64,000 bases of DNA from Lachnospiraceae bacterium (GCA_900757145.1 CAAEMT010000003.1:1-64000), one strand, 5' to 3'; counted from the first letter of the stretch, positions 32,818 through 41,918 are shown. The notes: generated by a model from the sequence alone, not told the origin. Numbers and translations: made by a program.

Positions 32818-33573
32818 ATGGCACAGTCAGTTTTCAACCGTTATGAAAAAAAGTATTTGATACCGGAGGATGTTTATCTGGAATTGCGGGACCGTCTTGC
32901 GCCGTATATGCAGGAAGACGCGTACGGGGTCCATACGATCTGCAATATTTATTATGATACGCCGGACTCTTATTTGATTCGGCGCTCTATTGAACATCCG
33001 GTATACAAGGAAAAGCTGCGGCTGCGCAGTTACGGGATACCGATGCTTGATTCGCAGGTATTTCTTGAGATAAAAAAGAAGTACCAAAAGGTCGTGAATA
33101 AGCGGAGGATACAGCTTTCGTTAAAAGAGGCGTACGCTTATATTGAGCATGGCGTACGGCCGGAGGCAGATTCACAGATTCTGCACGAGATTGATTTTTT
33201 TCTGAAGCGGTATCCATTGCAGCGTGCGCTGTATCTGGCGTACGACCGCGTTGCCCTGTTCGGGCGGGAAGAAGCGGAATTTCGAATCACATTTGATCGG
33301 CGGATCAGGAGCAGGCGAAGCTTTATGGGGCTGGAAAATGGTGATTTTGGAGAAATACTTCTGCCGCCAGGCTATTATCTGATGGAGAGTAAGATCATGG
33401 GGGCGGCGCCGCTTTGGTTTACGGAGCTCTTGTCAGAGCTTTTTATCTATCCAGTGTCATTTTCAAAGTATGGGAACATCTACAAAAAAGAACACGATGA
33501 ATTCGATATAGATCAGATTATGATTCACAGAACAGAAAATTGGGAGAAGATCAGGAGGAAAAAGATATGTTGA
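32818..33573 (+). CDS. VTC domain polyphosphate polymerase
   Basis: 251-residue tunnel-fold protein of the VTC type, which polymerises phosphate from nucleoside triphosphate into polyphosphate. The basic tunnel residues are in FNRYEKKYLIP, KEKLRLRSYG, VFLEIKKKYQKVVNKRR and SFSKYGNIYK; the acidic metal ligand is in YYLMESKIMG, and IYYDTPDSYLI is typical. I chose ATG 32818 with AGGAGGGGAGAG upstream; the longer frame from 32653 would overlap the preceding gene. It overlaps the membrane protein DUF4956 by seven nt, a pairing seen in many bacteria, suggesting polymer made at or through the membrane. Confidence 0.88.
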   Translation: MAQSVFNRYEKKYLIPEDVYLELRDRLAPYMQEDAYGVHTICNIYYDTPDSYLIRRSIEHPVYKEKLRLRSYGIPMLDSQVFLEIKKKYQKVVNKRRIQLSLKEAYAYIEHGVRPEADSQILHEIDFFLKRYPLQRALYLAYDRVALFGREEAEFRITFDRRIRSRRSFMGLENGDFGEILLPPGYYLMESKIMGAAPLWFTELLSELFIYPVSFSKYGNIYKKEHDEFDIDQIMIHRTENWEKIRRKKIC

Positions 33574-34235
33574 ACAGTGTATTTCATGCAGGTACGTTTT
33601 TAGTTGAATCAGTTGCGTTAGCTATGGCGGCAGCAATCGTTTTCGGTATTATCATTGCTTTGCTTTACAAGGGAACAGGGACGCATATCGGCAGCTTTGC
33701 GGTAATACTGGCAGCCATGCCTTTGCTTGTAGCGTCTGTCATTATGATCGTCAATGGAAATCTGGGTGCATCGGTAGCTGTGCTCGGGGCGTTTGGTCTT
33801 GTCCGTTTCAGGAGTGCGCCGGGAACGGCGAAAGAAATAGGCTTCCTCTTTTTTGCAATGGCTGTTGGTCTAGCGGCAGGAATGGGGTTTCTGTCGCTGG
33901 CAGCTATGATAACGGTCATTGCAGGTGTGATGATCCTTATTTTGGAAAAGTTTCATTTTGGAAATACTATTTCGGGAGAGAGGCAGCTTCGTATCACGAT
34001 TCCGGAGGATATGAACTATACAGGGATTTTTGATGACCTGTTTCAGGCCTATACGAAATATGCTCACCTAGAGAGAGTCAAGACAACGAATATGGGAACG
34101 ATGTACGAGCTTTCTTACCGGATAGAACTTCGCAGCGCAGCAAAAGAAAAAGAATTTATTGACAATATACGATGCAGAAACGGCAACCTATCTATTATTC
34201 TGGGACTTGTCCAGCACGAAAAGAATGAATTATAA
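33567..34235 (+). CDS. DUF4956 membrane protein (VTC partner)
   Basis: 222 residues with about four hydrophobic helices in the first 130, including the conserved NLGASVAVLGAFGLVRFRSA, then a soluble C-terminal domain (LRITIPEDMNYTGIFDDLF). DUF4956 proteins occur beside VTC polymerases and probably form the membrane or export part of a polyphosphate module (inference from gene pairing). GGAGGAAAAAGAT precedes ATG 33567, which overlaps the VTC stop codon, so the two are translationally coupled. Confidence 0.88.
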   Translation: MLNSVFHAGTFLVESVALAMAAAIVFGIIIALLYKGTGTHIGSFAVILAAMPLLVASVIMIVNGNLGASVAVLGAFGLVRFRSAPGTAKEIGFLFFAMAVGLAAGMGFLSLAAMITVIAGVMILILEKFHFGNTISGERQLRITIPEDMNYTGIFDDLFQAYTKYAHLERVKTTNMGTMYELSYRIELRSAAKEKEFIDNIRCRNGNLSIILGLVQHEKNEL

Positions 34236-34295
34236 TAAAAAAAGCAGCTGCCAAAGGCTGCATGGTTATAGAATACATAAATTGAGGGAGCGCAT

Positions 34296-34874
34296 ATGAT
34301 GCTGGTATTTGCTGCTGTGGTTGTAGATACGCCGCAGGAAAAAGAAACGATAGCAATTGATGAAACTCTTTTTTACAAAATAAGTATAGGAAATCGGGAG
34401 GCGTTTTATGAGCTGTATGACAAAACTTCGAATGCGGTCTATTCCTATGCGCTTTCTCTGCTGCGCAATTGCGATGATGCAGAAGACGCTATGCAGGAAA
34501 CGTACTTGAAGGTTCGCTCGGCAGCCCATTTGTATATGCCGATGGGGAAACCGCTTGCCTGGATATTTACGATTGCGAGGAATATCTGCCTGATGAAATA
34601 CAGGCAGCAGAAGCATCGCGCAGTGATTCCGTTTGAAGAAATTCAGGAAGTACCGGATTGCAGCCAAATAAAAAGCCGGGAGGATCGGATCGTACTGGAA
34701 ACGGCATTTCAGACGCTTTCCCATGAGGAGTGCCAGATTATTATCCTGCATGCGGTATCAGGGCTTAAGCACAGGGAGATTGGCGAGATGCTGGGTCTGT
34801 CACTGTCTACCGTCTTATCGAAGTATAATAGAGGAATAAAAAAATTGCGTCATCAATTGGAGGAGAGACTATGA
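34296..34874 (+). CDS. ECF-type RNA polymerase sigma factor
   Basis: 192 residues. Region 2 is REAFYELYDKTSNAVYSYAL, with CDDAEDAMQETYLKV and AWIFTIARNICL. Region 4 is ECQIIILHAVSGLKHREIGE with the helix-turn-helix LSLSTVLSKYNRGIKKL. GAGGGAG precedes two adjacent ATGs (34296 and 34299). The stop codon overlaps the start of an RsgI-like anti-sigma gene (ATGA, 34871), the classic coupling that keeps both proteins at equal level. Targets are not visible; the MBL-VTC-DUF4956 genes just upstream are the first to test. Confidence 0.93.
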   Translation: MMLVFAAVVVDTPQEKETIAIDETLFYKISIGNREAFYELYDKTSNAVYSYALSLLRNCDDAEDAMQETYLKVRSAAHLYMPMGKPLAWIFTIARNICLMKYRQQKHRAVIPFEEIQEVPDCSQIKSREDRIVLETAFQTLSHEECQIIILHAVSGLKHREIGEMLGLSLSTVLSKYNRGIKKLRHQLEERL

Positions 34875-36040
34875 AAAAAGTAACAGACTCCTATATAACA
34901 GAGCATATAAGAAGTGCAGCCGAACAACTGACTCCTGATAAAGCGGAGCAGATATGGGAGGAGCCGATAGAAAAAGCGGTTGGAGACGAGTGGTATCTGG
35001 ATGGTCTGCGCCGGCCGCGCAGAGGACGGAGTTATTTGTTTAAGGTATTGTCTTCTGTGGCTGCCTGCTTTGCCGTCTGCCTGTTGTCCCTGTATATGTT
35101 TGGTATCCGACCGGTCGCAACCATCTACCTCGATGTCAATCCAAGTATAGAAATGCAGATAAATAGCAGGGAAAAAGTCGTTTTGGCAAAAGCTAACAAT
35201 CAGGACGGCGAAGTGATACTGGATGGTATGGAGCTAAAACGCACCGATCTTGATGTAGCGATGAATGCTGTTTTAGGCTCGATGGTTCGGCATGGATATC
35301 TGAGTGAGGCGAAAAATATGATCCTTCTGTCAGTTGACAGCTCTAATGTAAAACGTGCAGAGGATCTTCGGGCGCGGCTTTCAAAAGAAATCCAAACCTG
35401 TCTGAACTCGATGACAGGCGCAGGTCTGGTATTCGATCAAAGCGTGGAAATGGACGATGATCTAGAAGAGCTGGTATCTGCGTACAATATCACGCCGGGT
35501 AAGGCAGCCTTTTTGAAAAAGCTGACGCTTGCATATCCGAAGTTAGATTTTGGCAAGCTTGCGGGGCTGTCTATGAAAGAGTTGGTGGATTATCTGACGG
35601 CTCAGGATGTAAAACTTGAAGATTATGTAAGTTATACAGGGAAGCTTCCGGAAAAAGACACAAAAGAGGAAGACGACGAAGAAGAGGAGACTTCAGAAGA
35701 GGCGCAGGATAAAGCAGAAGAAGAGGAAGAAAAATTAGAAGATGCGCTAGAAAACGCGGAGGAAGAGAAAGAAGAAAAAGGTCAGGAGGACACAATAGGA
35801 GCGGATAAGGAACCTGCCGATATAGGGAAGGTTGATGAGGATGACACGGCAAAGACTTCCGGTGGAAACAAAGAAGAACAAAAGGCAGAAACAGAGCGAG
35901 AAACAAAGAATGAACCAAAAGAAGAAGCTGATCAAGACGATGCAGGAGAAAACTGCGGAGACGATGATGACGGCGCGTCTTTTTCCTCTGGACAAGACGA
36001 TGGTGAGAATGACGGAGGCGATGAAGAAGAGGATGATTAG
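34871..36040 (+). CDS. RsgI-like membrane anti-sigma factor with acidic extracellular tail
   Basis: 389 residues. Residues 1-55 are cytosolic and should hold the sigma factor. One helix (about 58-75, VLSSVAACFAVCLLSLYMFG) crosses the membrane. Residues 80-150 form the RsgI extracellular domain (ATIYLDVNPSIEMQINSREKVVLAKANNQDGEV, read in parts). From about residue 255 the chain is almost wholly Glu, Asp, Lys and Ser, ending GGDEEEDD, with no recognisable binding module. Cellulosome RsgI proteins carry carbohydrate-binding domains there, so this tail would sense something else, perhaps cations, polycations or polyphosphate-metal complexes (speculation). Last gene of the block. Confidence 0.85.
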   Translation: MKKVTDSYITEHIRSAAEQLTPDKAEQIWEEPIEKAVGDEWYLDGLRRPRRGRSYLFKVLSSVAACFAVCLLSLYMFGIRPVATIYLDVNPSIEMQINSREKVVLAKANNQDGEVILDGMELKRTDLDVAMNAVLGSMVRHGYLSEAKNMILLSVDSSNVKRAEDLRARLSKEIQTCLNSMTGAGLVFDQSVEMDDDLEELVSAYNITPGKAAFLKKLTLAYPKLDFGKLAGLSMKELVDYLTAQDVKLEDYVSYTGKLPEKDTKEEDDEEEETSEEAQDKAEEEEEKLEDALENAEEEKEEKGQEDTIGADKEPADIGKVDEDDTAKTSGGNKEEQKAETERETKNEPKEEADQDDAGENCGDDDDGASFSSGQDDGENDGGDEEEDD

Positions 36041-36073
36041 GAGAAAACTTGCAAACGGATTGTTTTGTATATA

Positions 36074-36178
36074 GCAAGAAGTGTATATGAAGGAATCGCA
36101 TTCTGCTGCAGATAAAAACTTCTGGCTACGATGAAGCAGAAACTTAGCACTGTATTAGTAGAGCTTGGAGATGCCTGA
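36074..36178 (+). pseudogene. Broken 3' end of a second FGGY kinase
   Basis: Reads ARSVYEGIAFCCR, stop, KLLATMKQKL... LVELGDA, stop. The intact kinase at 31434-31839 has ARSVYEGIAFCHR, EKLLATMVQE and, at its very end, KLVELGNA. About 100 codons between the two parts are gone. A matching tail-end spacer, CAATTTTTTGAA, follows both the intact kinase (31849) and this remnant (36291). Confidence 0.8.
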
Positions 36179-36315
36179 AATAAAGAAAAATTTTTGCATT
36201 TTCCTTTTTTGCGTGCAAAAGAAAGCACTGTCCATTTTCTTTGTTTTTTGGTAAAATAAAAACACGGTGTTTTCATGCACACATAGAAAGAACAATTTTT
36301 TGAAGGAGAAGGAAA

Positions 36316-37131
36316 ATGATACATGAAACAATAAAAATTCAGACAGAAAATTCTTTGGAATATGCGAGATTGGTCACTTATATATGGGATGAATCACCGG
36401 AAATTCCGGTAAAGAAAAGGCCAATGGTATTGATCTGTCCCGGCGGCGGATACTGCATGACTTCTGATCGTGAGGCAGAGAGTGTGGCACTGCGGCTGAT
36501 GTGTGCAGGCGTACATGCTGCTGTGCTGCGCTATTCTGTCCGGCCGGCAGAGTATCCGACAGCACTTCTTGAAGTAGCGCAGGCGATGGCGCTGATCCGC
36601 CAGCATGCGAAGGAGTGGAATATTATGCAGGATAAGATCGTTGTGATGGGATTTTCCGCAGGAGGACATCTGGCAGCAAGCTATGCGGAGAGCTGGAATC
36701 GGGGTGACGTGGCCGAAAAGGCAGGGGTATCTTCAGAAATATTGAGACCGAACGGGTTGCTTCTGTGTTATCCGGTCATCACCTCTGATAAGAGATACTG
36801 GCATCAGGGTAGCTTTGAAAATCTCCTTGGAAGTCAGTGGAGTGAAGAACGACTGGAGGAGTTTTCTTTGGAAAAGCATGTGGGAGAACAGGTGCCGCGT
36901 ACATTTATCTGGCATACATATGAAGATACAACAGTTCCGGTGGAAAATTCCCTTCTATTTGCTATGGCGCTTCGCAGAGAAGGGATTCCAACGGAGTTTC
37001 ACATGTATGAAAAGGGGGGGCACGGTCTGTCGCTTGCGAAACCTCATACAGATAATATGGACGGGACGTGCGTGCAGACGGAATGTCAGTCGTGGATCGA
37101 TCTGGCTGAGGTCTGGCTTAAAAATTTATGA
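36316..37131 (+). CDS. Alpha/beta-hydrolase, acetyl-xylan-esterase-like
   Basis: 271-residue hydrolase. The oxyanion region VLICPGGGYCMTSDREAE and nucleophile elbow VVMGFSAGGHLAAS (catalytic Ser) match BD-FAE/esterase-type carbohydrate esterases. The aspartate is probably in HTYEDTTVP and the histidine in EKGGHGLSLAKP. No signal peptide, so it acts inside the cell on imported acetylated xylo-oligosaccharides, in line with the GH51 and GH43 enzymes in the same locus. GAAGGAGAAGG precedes ATG. Its stop overlaps the sensor-kinase start. Confidence 0.82.
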   Translation: MIHETIKIQTENSLEYARLVTYIWDESPEIPVKKRPMVLICPGGGYCMTSDREAESVALRLMCAGVHAAVLRYSVRPAEYPTALLEVAQAMALIRQHAKEWNIMQDKIVVMGFSAGGHLAASYAESWNRGDVAEKAGVSSEILRPNGLLLCYPVITSDKRYWHQGSFENLLGSQWSEERLEEFSLEKHVGEQVPRTFIWHTYEDTTVPVENSLLFAMALRREGIPTEFHMYEKGGHGLSLAKPHTDNMDGTCVQTECQSWIDLAEVWLKNL

Positions 37132-38897
37132 TGGAAAAAGGAAGAAAGAAAAGGCAGTATGTGCTCAGCTCCAAAATCATCATATTGCTGGCGGTGACGA
37201 TTTTTGTGATTCTTGGTCTTTATTCCATGGTGTTCAGTAGGTATTACAGTGAATATGAAAACAGAGTGATTGGAGAAGAAAATGTACGTACACTGTACTC
37301 TATTGAAAATTCGTTGTCCACGATTATTAAAAATGCAGATGATTATTCAAAGATGGTACTTGCAGATAATACGATCCAGCAGCAGATGCGGCAGGGAGAT
37401 CTGTTCTGGAGTCCTACGAAACAGGCAGAAGTCACAAATAAGATCTATACCATATTTCAGTTTTCAGATTATATAGATGCGATTTGGATCATAGATAAGA
37501 AGGGGCAGAAGTTAACAGTAGGCAGAAGTGCCAGCCTTTCGGTAGAGGATGAAAGCAGCCGCTATGTAGAGCTGCGTAAGCCATATGGAGAATATGCAGT
37601 CGTAGTAAGGGAGGAAGAGGGCAGAAGACAGCTATCCCTTGTTCGGTCGTATAATGATCTGGATAGTTTTTCAAGTATTGGTATTGTCGGAGTGGATATT
37701 AGCTATAGTGTGTTTGACCAGCTTGTTTCAAATATTATTGATGGGAAAGACGAGCAGCTTGTTATTCTGAATGAAAAAGATGAAATCATTTATTCCAGAG
37801 GAAATCTCCTAGGAAAAGATGAGATGAGAAGCGCTGCAGAAGAAATCCAGGCATCGGACGGAGATGTGAGGGGCATCGTATCGATTCAGAAACAGCAGTA
37901 TCTGATGGGGGGAATAAAGAACAGTGAAACGGGATGGAAAATGATGCGTTACATGCCGATCAAACATGGGATTGATAAAGATGGAACGACATATTTTGTG
38001 ATTGTATCACTTGTGTCGATTGGTGTTGCCATTTTGATCTGTGCAGCGCTTATATCAAGGATGCTGACCGGACCGATTCAGCAGCTTCTGCACTGTATGA
38101 AGGGCAATGAAGATAATTCTCCTGATATGATATACATTAAGCCGCTTTTGTCAGAGTTTCGTATACTGTTTTCTGAGTACAACCAGATGGTCGAACAGAT
38201 ACGTTTGCTGATTAAAAGCACGATTGATAAGCAAAGACGGATTCGGCAGGTAGAACTGAATGAGATTCAGGAACAGATGAAACCGCATTTCCTGTACAAT
38301 ACGCTCGATTCGATTCAGGCTCTTGCTATGATGGGAGATTCTCGCAGCGTGTGTGTGTTGGTGGAAAAACTTGGTGATTTTTATCGGAAATCAGTAAGCG
38401 GTGGTAAGGAGATGCTTACTGTTGCGGAAGAATTTAAAATTGCACAGGATTATGCAGATATTATGGAAGTACGTTTTGAGAATGCTTTTCGGTATCGTTC
38501 GGATGTAGAGGAATCCTGTAGGGATTTTGTGCTTCCCAAGCTTACGATCCAGCCGCTTGTTGAGAATGCGTTTCTGCATGGAGTAAGAGAAAATGACCGT
38601 TTTGGAGAAATTCTTACAAAAGCAGAAATAAATGATGGTATACTGCATATTTTGGTAGCAGACAATGGGCGTGGCATTCCGGAAGATGTATTGAATGAAC
38701 TGGCATCTGAGAAGGAACCGGAGCGTGGTAAGAGCCTTGGACTTCGCGGAACGATCGAGCGTCTTCGGCTGCTGTATGGAGAAGAGTTTTCTTATCAGAT
38801 TAAAAAGGAAGAAATGTCAGAGATACATTTATTTATCGGTGTAGAAGGACTTAGAGAGAAAGAAAATGAGCAGATTAAAGGTAATAATTGTAGATGA
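37128..38897 (+). CDS. Sensor histidine kinase (YesM/LytS-like)
   Basis: 589 residues. There are two transmembrane helices (about 16-36 and 287-307) with an extracellular Cache-like domain between them, then a HAMP linker, the phosphoacceptor helix with H387 in MKPHFLYNTLDSIQ, and an ATPase domain (VADNGRGIP, GLRGTIERLRLLYG). Kinases of this type sense extracellular oligosaccharides or binding proteins and pair with AraC-type response regulators, here encoded at 38866 with a 32-nt overlap. The ATG overlaps the esterase stop codon. It likely turns on the arabinoxylan importer and hydrolases downstream. Confidence 0.92.
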   Translation: MMEKGRKKRQYVLSSKIIILLAVTIFVILGLYSMVFSRYYSEYENRVIGEENVRTLYSIENSLSTIIKNADDYSKMVLADNTIQQQMRQGDLFWSPTKQAEVTNKIYTIFQFSDYIDAIWIIDKKGQKLTVGRSASLSVEDESSRYVELRKPYGEYAVVVREEEGRRQLSLVRSYNDLDSFSSIGIVGVDISYSVFDQLVSNIIDGKDEQLVILNEKDEIIYSRGNLLGKDEMRSAAEEIQASDGDVRGIVSIQKQQYLMGGIKNSETGWKMMRYMPIKHGIDKDGTTYFVIVSLVSIGVAILICAALISRMLTGPIQQLLHCMKGNEDNSPDMIYIKPLLSEFRILFSEYNQMVEQIRLLIKSTIDKQRRIRQVELNEIQEQMKPHFLYNTLDSIQALAMMGDSRSVCVLVEKLGDFYRKSVSGGKEMLTVAEEFKIAQDYADIMEVRFENAFRYRSDVEESCRDFVLPKLTIQPLVENAFLHGVRENDRFGEILTKAEINDGILHILVADNGRGIPEDVLNELASEKEPERGKSLGLRGTIERLRLLYGEEFSYQIKKEEMSEIHLFIGVEGLREKENEQIKGNNCR

Positions 38898-40395
38898 TGA
38901 AACACTGATCCGCAAATTGATTCGTATGAAGCTGGATGCAGAGAGGCTGGATCTTGAGATTGTGGGCGAATTTGCAGATGCAAAGAGCGCACTGTCGCAG
39001 CTTTCTGTGCTTGAGCCGGATATTATTCTCAGTGATATCTGTATGCCGGAGGTGGATGGTATCAGTTTCAGTGAGCAATGTAGGGTGCAGCTCCCCGATG
39101 TAAAGATTATTATTATCACGGGATACAATGATTTCGAATATGCAAGACGCAGTTTAAAAGCCGGAGTCTGCGATTATCTGATGAAGCCGGTACAGACGGA
39201 GGAACTGAATGCATCCATAGAAAATGCGGGAAGGGAGATACGTAAAGAACGGGAAGAGCGCAGAGAAAGAAGAGAAATCCTAGAAGAGAGAAATGCAAAC
39301 CGGGAATTGCTGTTGGCGGCTTATCTGAAGCAGCTTTTAATTGGCACAGCTTTGGATGAAAATACCGAGAAAACACTGCAAAATTATGGGGTAGATACAG
39401 AAGAGTATAAGCGGTTTGGCATGCGTGCAGGTATACTTGCTGTGTATGAAAGTCTGGAAAAGCCGGAGATCTTAGGACGGTTCCATCAGGAAGTGGCAGC
39501 GTTTTTTCAGGAGGAAAAGAGTCTGCATACTGTAATTGATTTGTGGGGGAGAATTGTCATCCTTGTCAGAGGAAATCTCGATTCTTTTGCAGAATGTCTC
39601 CGTCTGTTTGCAGGATATATGGGCGAGAGGTATGATTACCATATAGAAATAGGAGTGTCGGATGTATATGACGGCTGGACACAGATTTCGGAAGCGTATA
39701 CACAGGCTATTGCTGATATGCAGCGTGAGCACAAGCAAACAAAACGGGCGGTTAGAAGTGCGGCACAGTCATGGGATGTATCGGAATGGGAGCAGCTTGC
39801 GGAATATATGAAGAAAGGAAAAGTGCGCCAGGCGTATGCAGAACTTGAAAAACTTTTTATGCATTACGGACAGAATGAGACTCCTTCCAGAGAAAAAGTC
39901 ACCGCGATGTATGCATATCTGTGTGAAAAAGGCGGGATAGAGTCTGACAGAACTTATATTGAGCGTAAGCTTGATCTGTGCAGATGCAACTGTGACATCA
40001 AATGGTGTATGCAGGATGTAATTATGAATTATATGATCGATCGTGCAGCAGCAGAAAAAAAGGAAAAAGGCTGTTTGATGCGGGAGATTATTGTATATTT
40101 AAAAGCGAATTTGTCAAATCCGGATCTCGGAATAAGTCTTTTGACCGAGAGATTTTCGGTAAGTGCCAGTTTTTTGAACCGTTTGTTCAAATCGTATACA
40201 GGAAAAACGTATAGTGAGATCCTTTCTGCTCTGCGTTACTGGAAAATGCTGGAACTATTGACGGATGAACCGGATATGTTGGATAGGGATATCGGGGAAC
40301 AGATTGGAATTGTAGATGCACATTATTTAAGCATATGGTTTAGGAAGCTGACGAGTTATTCGGTGACAGAATATAGAAAGCTGGAACGAATATAA
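38866..40395 (+). CDS. Response regulator, AraC/YesN type
   Basis: 509 residues. The receiver domain has phosphoacceptor D57 in IILSDICMPEVDG and the conserved DD pair at 10-11. A long middle domain (about 130-400) is poorly conserved. The C-terminal pair of AraC helix-turn-helix motifs is ISLLTERFSVSASFLNRLFK and DRDIGEQIGIVDAHYLSIWF. It should activate transcription of the operon at 40626, whose promoter has a TATAAT (40580-40585) but no good -35 hexamer, as expected for an activator-dependent promoter. Confidence 0.92.
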   Translation: MSRLKVIIVDDETLIRKLIRMKLDAERLDLEIVGEFADAKSALSQLSVLEPDIILSDICMPEVDGISFSEQCRVQLPDVKIIIITGYNDFEYARRSLKAGVCDYLMKPVQTEELNASIENAGREIRKEREERRERREILEERNANRELLLAAYLKQLLIGTALDENTEKTLQNYGVDTEEYKRFGMRAGILAVYESLEKPEILGRFHQEVAAFFQEEKSLHTVIDLWGRIVILVRGNLDSFAECLRLFAGYMGERYDYHIEIGVSDVYDGWTQISEAYTQAIADMQREHKQTKRAVRSAAQSWDVSEWEQLAEYMKKGKVRQAYAELEKLFMHYGQNETPSREKVTAMYAYLCEKGGIESDRTYIERKLDLCRCNCDIKWCMQDVIMNYMIDRAAAEKKEKGCLMREIIVYLKANLSNPDLGISLLTERFSVSASFLNRLFKSYTGKTYSEILSALRYWKMLELLTDEPDMLDRDIGEQIGIVDAHYLSIWFRKLTSYSVTEYRKLERI

Positions 40396-40405
40396 AATAC
40401 GGGTG

Positions 40406-40468
40406 CTGCTGCATAATACGGAGCCTTCAAAAGGATGGCGAAGGTATTGTGTAGCAGTTTTTGTTTTT
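40406..40468 (+). terminator. Terminator after the two-component genes
   Basis: CTGCTGCATAATAC (40406-40419) pairs with GTATTGTGTAGCAG (40444-40457), with an inner CCTTC/GAAGG stem, followed by TTTTTGTTTTTG. Confidence 0.85.
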
Positions 40469-40625
40469 GTGAATGAATAATGAAACTGTATGGGTGAAAT
40501 AGTGAAACTGGATGAAAACGTGATATATAAATGAAAGAAATAAGCATGCCGTTGAATTTATCTTTTTCATTTTTTCCCATATAATACAGATATCAGAAAA
40601 CACATTTGTAATGGAGGTTCGGAGA

Positions 40626-41918
40626 ATGAAGAGAAGAATGAAGCAGTTGGGAAGCCTGTTATTATGTGCAGCTATGGCGTCGCAGATGATGCTCTGTGCA
40701 CAGGCAGAAGAGGAGAAAGAGGACGTAACGCTTACGATCTGGCATCAGTCAGTAGTAGATACGGATCCGGTAAAGATTATCATTGAAGAGTCCGTAGAAG
40801 AGTATCACAAGCTGCATCCGAACGTTACGATCGAGCAGGACGGCGTGACGGGTGAGCAGTATAAGACAAAGATTAAAACAGCATTCGCAGCAGGCGAGGC
40901 TCCTGATATTGCATACATGTTCAGCGGCGGAAGTTTTGTTAAACCGTATATCGATGCAGGTTATCTGCTGCCGATCGATGAGTATCTGAGCGAAGAGACG
41001 AAAACGAAGATTCTTCCGGGAATGATCGATCAGGGCACATTTGACGGAAAGGTATATGCTCTTCCGACAATTACATTCCTCGCAAATCTGTACTGTAATA
41101 CACAGATGTTTGAAGATGCAGGTGCAAAGATTCCGACTACATGGGATGAGTTGCTTGATGCGTGTGAGAAGTTAAATGCAGCAGGATATACGCCGATCCT
41201 GATGGGAGAAAAAGACAGATGGCCGGGGATGTACTGGTACGATATTCTTGCGGCAAGAACAGCAGGAAATGCTGCAATTGAGGAAGCATTTGCTGATCCG
41301 TCCAAGTTCAATACAGAGCCGTTTATCGAGGCAGCAAGAAAGCTTCAGGAGCTCGTTGAGGCAGGCGCATTCAATGATAATATGATGAGCATGAGCTACG
41401 ATGAGATGGTAGAAGGCTTTGCAGCAGGACAGGGCGCTATGATCTTCCAGGCAAACTGGGTACATCCGTCCTTCATGGCAGACTCTGCAGCCACAAAAGA
41501 TAATGTAACGTGTGTACCGTTTCCAGTAATCGATGGAGGAGCAGGAAGCATTACAGAGTTCTCCGGCGGAACAACAGATGGCTACTACATTAATGCAAAT
41601 TGTGAGCATCCGGAAGAGGCAGTTGCTTATCTTGAGTACCTCAGTGAAAAAATCGGTGTGCAGGGTTATCAGATGGGCGCAGGACTGCCGTGCTGGGATA
41701 CATCAGAAGCAGATACATCTGAACTGTCTGTACTTGATAATGAGTCAGCAGCTCTGATGGAGACAGGAACATCTTATATCGGATGGTGGGACAATATCCT
41801 TTCAGCAGAAGATTCCGAGACATATAAGGATCTTCTTGCACAGCTGATGGCTATGAAGATTACGCCGGAGGAGTTCGCTGAATCTATGTCCAAGCTGTCT
41901 CCTTCACAGGTATACTAA
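40626..41918 (+). CDS. ABC transporter extracellular solute-binding protein (xylo/arabino-oligosaccharide)
   Basis: 430-residue binding protein. The signal peptide ends at about AQA-EEE (residue 27). The cysteine in MMLCAQA is not in a lipobox, so the mature form appears free rather than lipid-anchored. VTLTIWHQSVV, APDIAYMFSGGSF and YALPTITFLANLYCNTQMFE are typical of family 1 binding proteins. GGAGG (40613-40617) supports ATG 40626 over the in-frame ATG at 40611. A terminator before the permease lets this gene be made in excess. Substrate inferred from GH51/GH43 neighbours. Confidence 0.9.
   Translation: MKRRMKQLGSLLLCAAMASQMMLCAQAEEEKEDVTLTIWHQSVVDTDPVKIIIEESVEEYHKLHPNVTIEQDGVTGEQYKTKIKTAFAAGEAPDIAYMFSGGSFVKPYIDAGYLLPIDEYLSEETKTKILPGMIDQGTFDGKVYALPTITFLANLYCNTQMFEDAGAKIPTTWDELLDACEKLNAAGYTPILMGEKDRWPGMYWYDILAARTAGNAAIEEAFADPSKFNTEPFIEAARKLQELVEAGAFNDNMMSMSYDEMVEGFAAGQGAMIFQANWVHPSFMADSAATKDNVTCVPFPVIDGGAGSITEFSGGTTDGYYINANCEHPEEAVAYLEYLSEKIGVQGYQMGAGLPCWDTSEADTSELSVLDNESAALMETGTSYIGWWDNILSAEDSETYKDLLAQLMAMKITPEEFAESMSKLSPSQVY

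Noticed and set aside
34236..34295. Terminator AGCAGC...GCTGC after DUF4956
   Set aside because: A short GCAGC/GCTGC stem exists but no T-tract follows, so termination is not supported.
35571..36101. Leu/His/Pro-rich minus-strand frame opposite the anti-sigma gene
   Set aside because: It is simply the complement of the GAA/GAT-rich acidic tail; no start signal or homology.
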